The notes under the pieces were generated by a model. That model was not told where the DNA came from. It was given only the letters and a program-made list of their open reading frames with translations, and searched no databases. A DNA stretch of 64,000 bases from Halomonas fontilapidosi (GTDB taxonomy: Bacteria; Pseudomonadota; Gammaproteobacteria; Pseudomonadales; Halomonadaceae): NCBI RefSeq assembly GCF_014192285.1, contig NZ_JACHXQ010000002.1:220968-284967 (forward strand), given 5' to 3'. This document shows positions 63,166 through 64,000 of this stretch, piece by piece (position 1 is the stretch's first letter; each line of letters opens with the position of its first letter). Made by a program: the position numbers and the translations under genes.

Positions 63166-64000
63166 GCGTTGACTCCCTCCAGCAGTTCGATGGGGGCCAG
63201 GCGAGCGATCAGGCGGCGCCGGCCGGCGTGATGGAAGCTTACCTCGATTACCGGGTTGTCCGGATCGCCTTCGACCACGCTGATCCTGCCCTCACCGAAC
63301 ACGGCGTGTCGCAGGCGCTGACCGACACGCAACCCGTCATCACCCCGGGGCTCGCCTGTCCCGCCCTGAGCGACCGGACGCGCGGCCACCACGGGCAACG
63401 ACCGGCCAAGCGCCGCCAGGTATCGGCGCACGAGCTCGGGGTCGGACACGGGCAGCGGAGGCTGAGCGTCTTCCACTCGAGCAGCGTCGAGCCGGCGTGC
63501 CAACTGCTGAGCGTCTTCCCAGGCGGATTCGGCGATAAAGCGGCTGGGACGGTGGTCTCCCCCGTCGTGGAGCAGCACCAGGCGCTCCCGCGCCCGGGTA
63601 ATGGCCACATAGAAGAGCCGACGCTCTTCCTCCAGGCGGCCCGGGGTCAGCGGGTTGTCGCGCGTATAGTGGGGAAAATCCGCCTCATTGGCACCTGCCA
63701 GCAGAACCAGGGGCCACTCCAGCCCCTTGGCACCATGCACGGTGCTGATCAGCACCCCGTCATCACGATTTTTCACCGGTCGAGAGAGCAGCTCGATGAA
63801 AGCCTCGGTGTCATTACCCAGTTCACCGGCCTGCTCGACCAGCACGTCGAGCAGGCGCACGTCCTCCTCACCCTTGTCGCGTCGGGCGGCGGCACGCTTG
63901 AGCACCTTCTCGGCCTCCACGGCCTCGACCACGTGCTCGAGCAGCTGTGCCGGGGGCCAGGTCGCTCGGCGAGGCAGCTCGCAGAGCAGGGCCCAGCGCT
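63162..64000 (-). CDS. UvrD/Rep-type ATP-dependent DNA helicase, C-terminal part
   Basis: The 3' part of a superfamily 1 helicase gene that runs off the window end. Visible motifs are V (VLISTVHGAKGLEWPLVLLAGANEADFP) and VI (EEERRLFYVAITRARERLVLLHDG). The C-terminal part (RVGQRLRHAVFGEGRISVVEGDPDNPVIEVSF) is the UvrD/PcrA-like Tudor tail. The frame is open to base 64000; an apparent GTG start at 63932 is internal. Whether this is UvrD, Rep or another paralogue cannot be decided from this part. It overlaps the rhodanese gene by 4 bases. Confidence 0.9.
   Translation of the reverse strand, partial: RWALLCELPRRATWPPAQLLEHVVEAVEAEKVLKRAAARRDKGEEDVRLLDVLVEQAGELGNDTEAFIELLSRPVKNRDDGVLISTVHGAKGLEWPLVLLAGANEADFPHYTRDNPLTPGRLEEERRLFYVAITRARERLVLLHDGGDHRPSRFIAESAWEDAQQLARRLDAARVEDAQPPLPVSDPELVRRYLAALGRSLPVVAARPVAQGGTGEPRGDDGLRVGQRLRHAVFGEGRISVVEGDPDNPVIEVSFHHAGRRRLIARLAPIELLEGVNA

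Overview
The window is a 64 kb piece of a GC-rich gammaproteobacterial chromosome, most likely from the Halomonadaceae (Halomonas or a close relative). The reasons are gene content and order: a class I PHA synthase, a MucD-type sigma-E operon (rpoE-rseA-rseB-mucD), the barA / cysM-rlmD-relA-mazG block, lepA-lepB-rnc-era-recO-pdxJ-acpS, a TonB2-type energy module, and an etfBA / ETF-QO pair. Coding density is very high, with many 4-base ATGA overlaps. I see no rRNA, tRNA, CRISPR array, prophage or insertion sequence.

Layout. 1-8.4 kb: the 3' part of phaC, a DUF72 protein, a MoxR/VWA pair, a SatD-DUF3307 pair behind a striking operator array, proS and a lytic transglycosylase. 8.4-18.3 kb: a 38-residue CcoM-like membrane peptide, an FKBP isomerase, rfaH, ampG, a SEC-C/TPR protein, an ABC1 kinase divergent from topB, a ketopantoate-reductase-like enzyme and a small beta-barrel protein. 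18.4-29.4 kb: ppc, mazG, relA, rlmD and cysM on the minus strand, divergent from a BarA/GacS-type hybrid kinase. 29.4-35.9 kb: acpS, pdxJ, recO, era, rnc, lepB and lepA, all minus.

36.0-42.1 kb is the most unusual part. It is a four-gene minus-strand cluster: a periplasmic NMT1-type binding protein with no ABC transporter beside it, a membrane PAS-PAS-GGDEF-EAL protein with a degenerate GGDEF and an intact EAL, a full two-domain KaiC that keeps the Ser-Thr phosphosite pair, and KaiB. KaiA is absent. I read it as a possible ligand-to-c-di-GMP-to-Kai module; it resembles the kai operon of Legionella in also carrying a GGDEF/EAL gene. Its upstream half looks less GC-rich than the surroundings.

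42.4-46.4 kb holds the envelope-stress sigma factor operon. 46.7-52.6 kb holds a DAHP synthase, dinG, rhlB, a small basic protein and xthA. 52.6-57.6 kb is a six-gene TonB2 system (DUF3450, TtpC-like ExbB, ExbB, ExbD, TonB, TPR protein) with a Fur-box-like site upstream. 57.7-64 kb holds a Mn-type superoxide dismutase, etfB-etfA, ETF-quinone oxidoreductase with a PsrA-box-like inverted repeat in its leader, a rhodanese and the 3' end of a UvrD-type helicase.

Noncoding features of note are the three 29-bp-spaced palindromes before satD, several intergenic heptamer repeats, a 40-bp dispersed repeat at two gene ends, and clear intrinsic terminators. All functional calls come from reading motifs and gene order; no database search was run.
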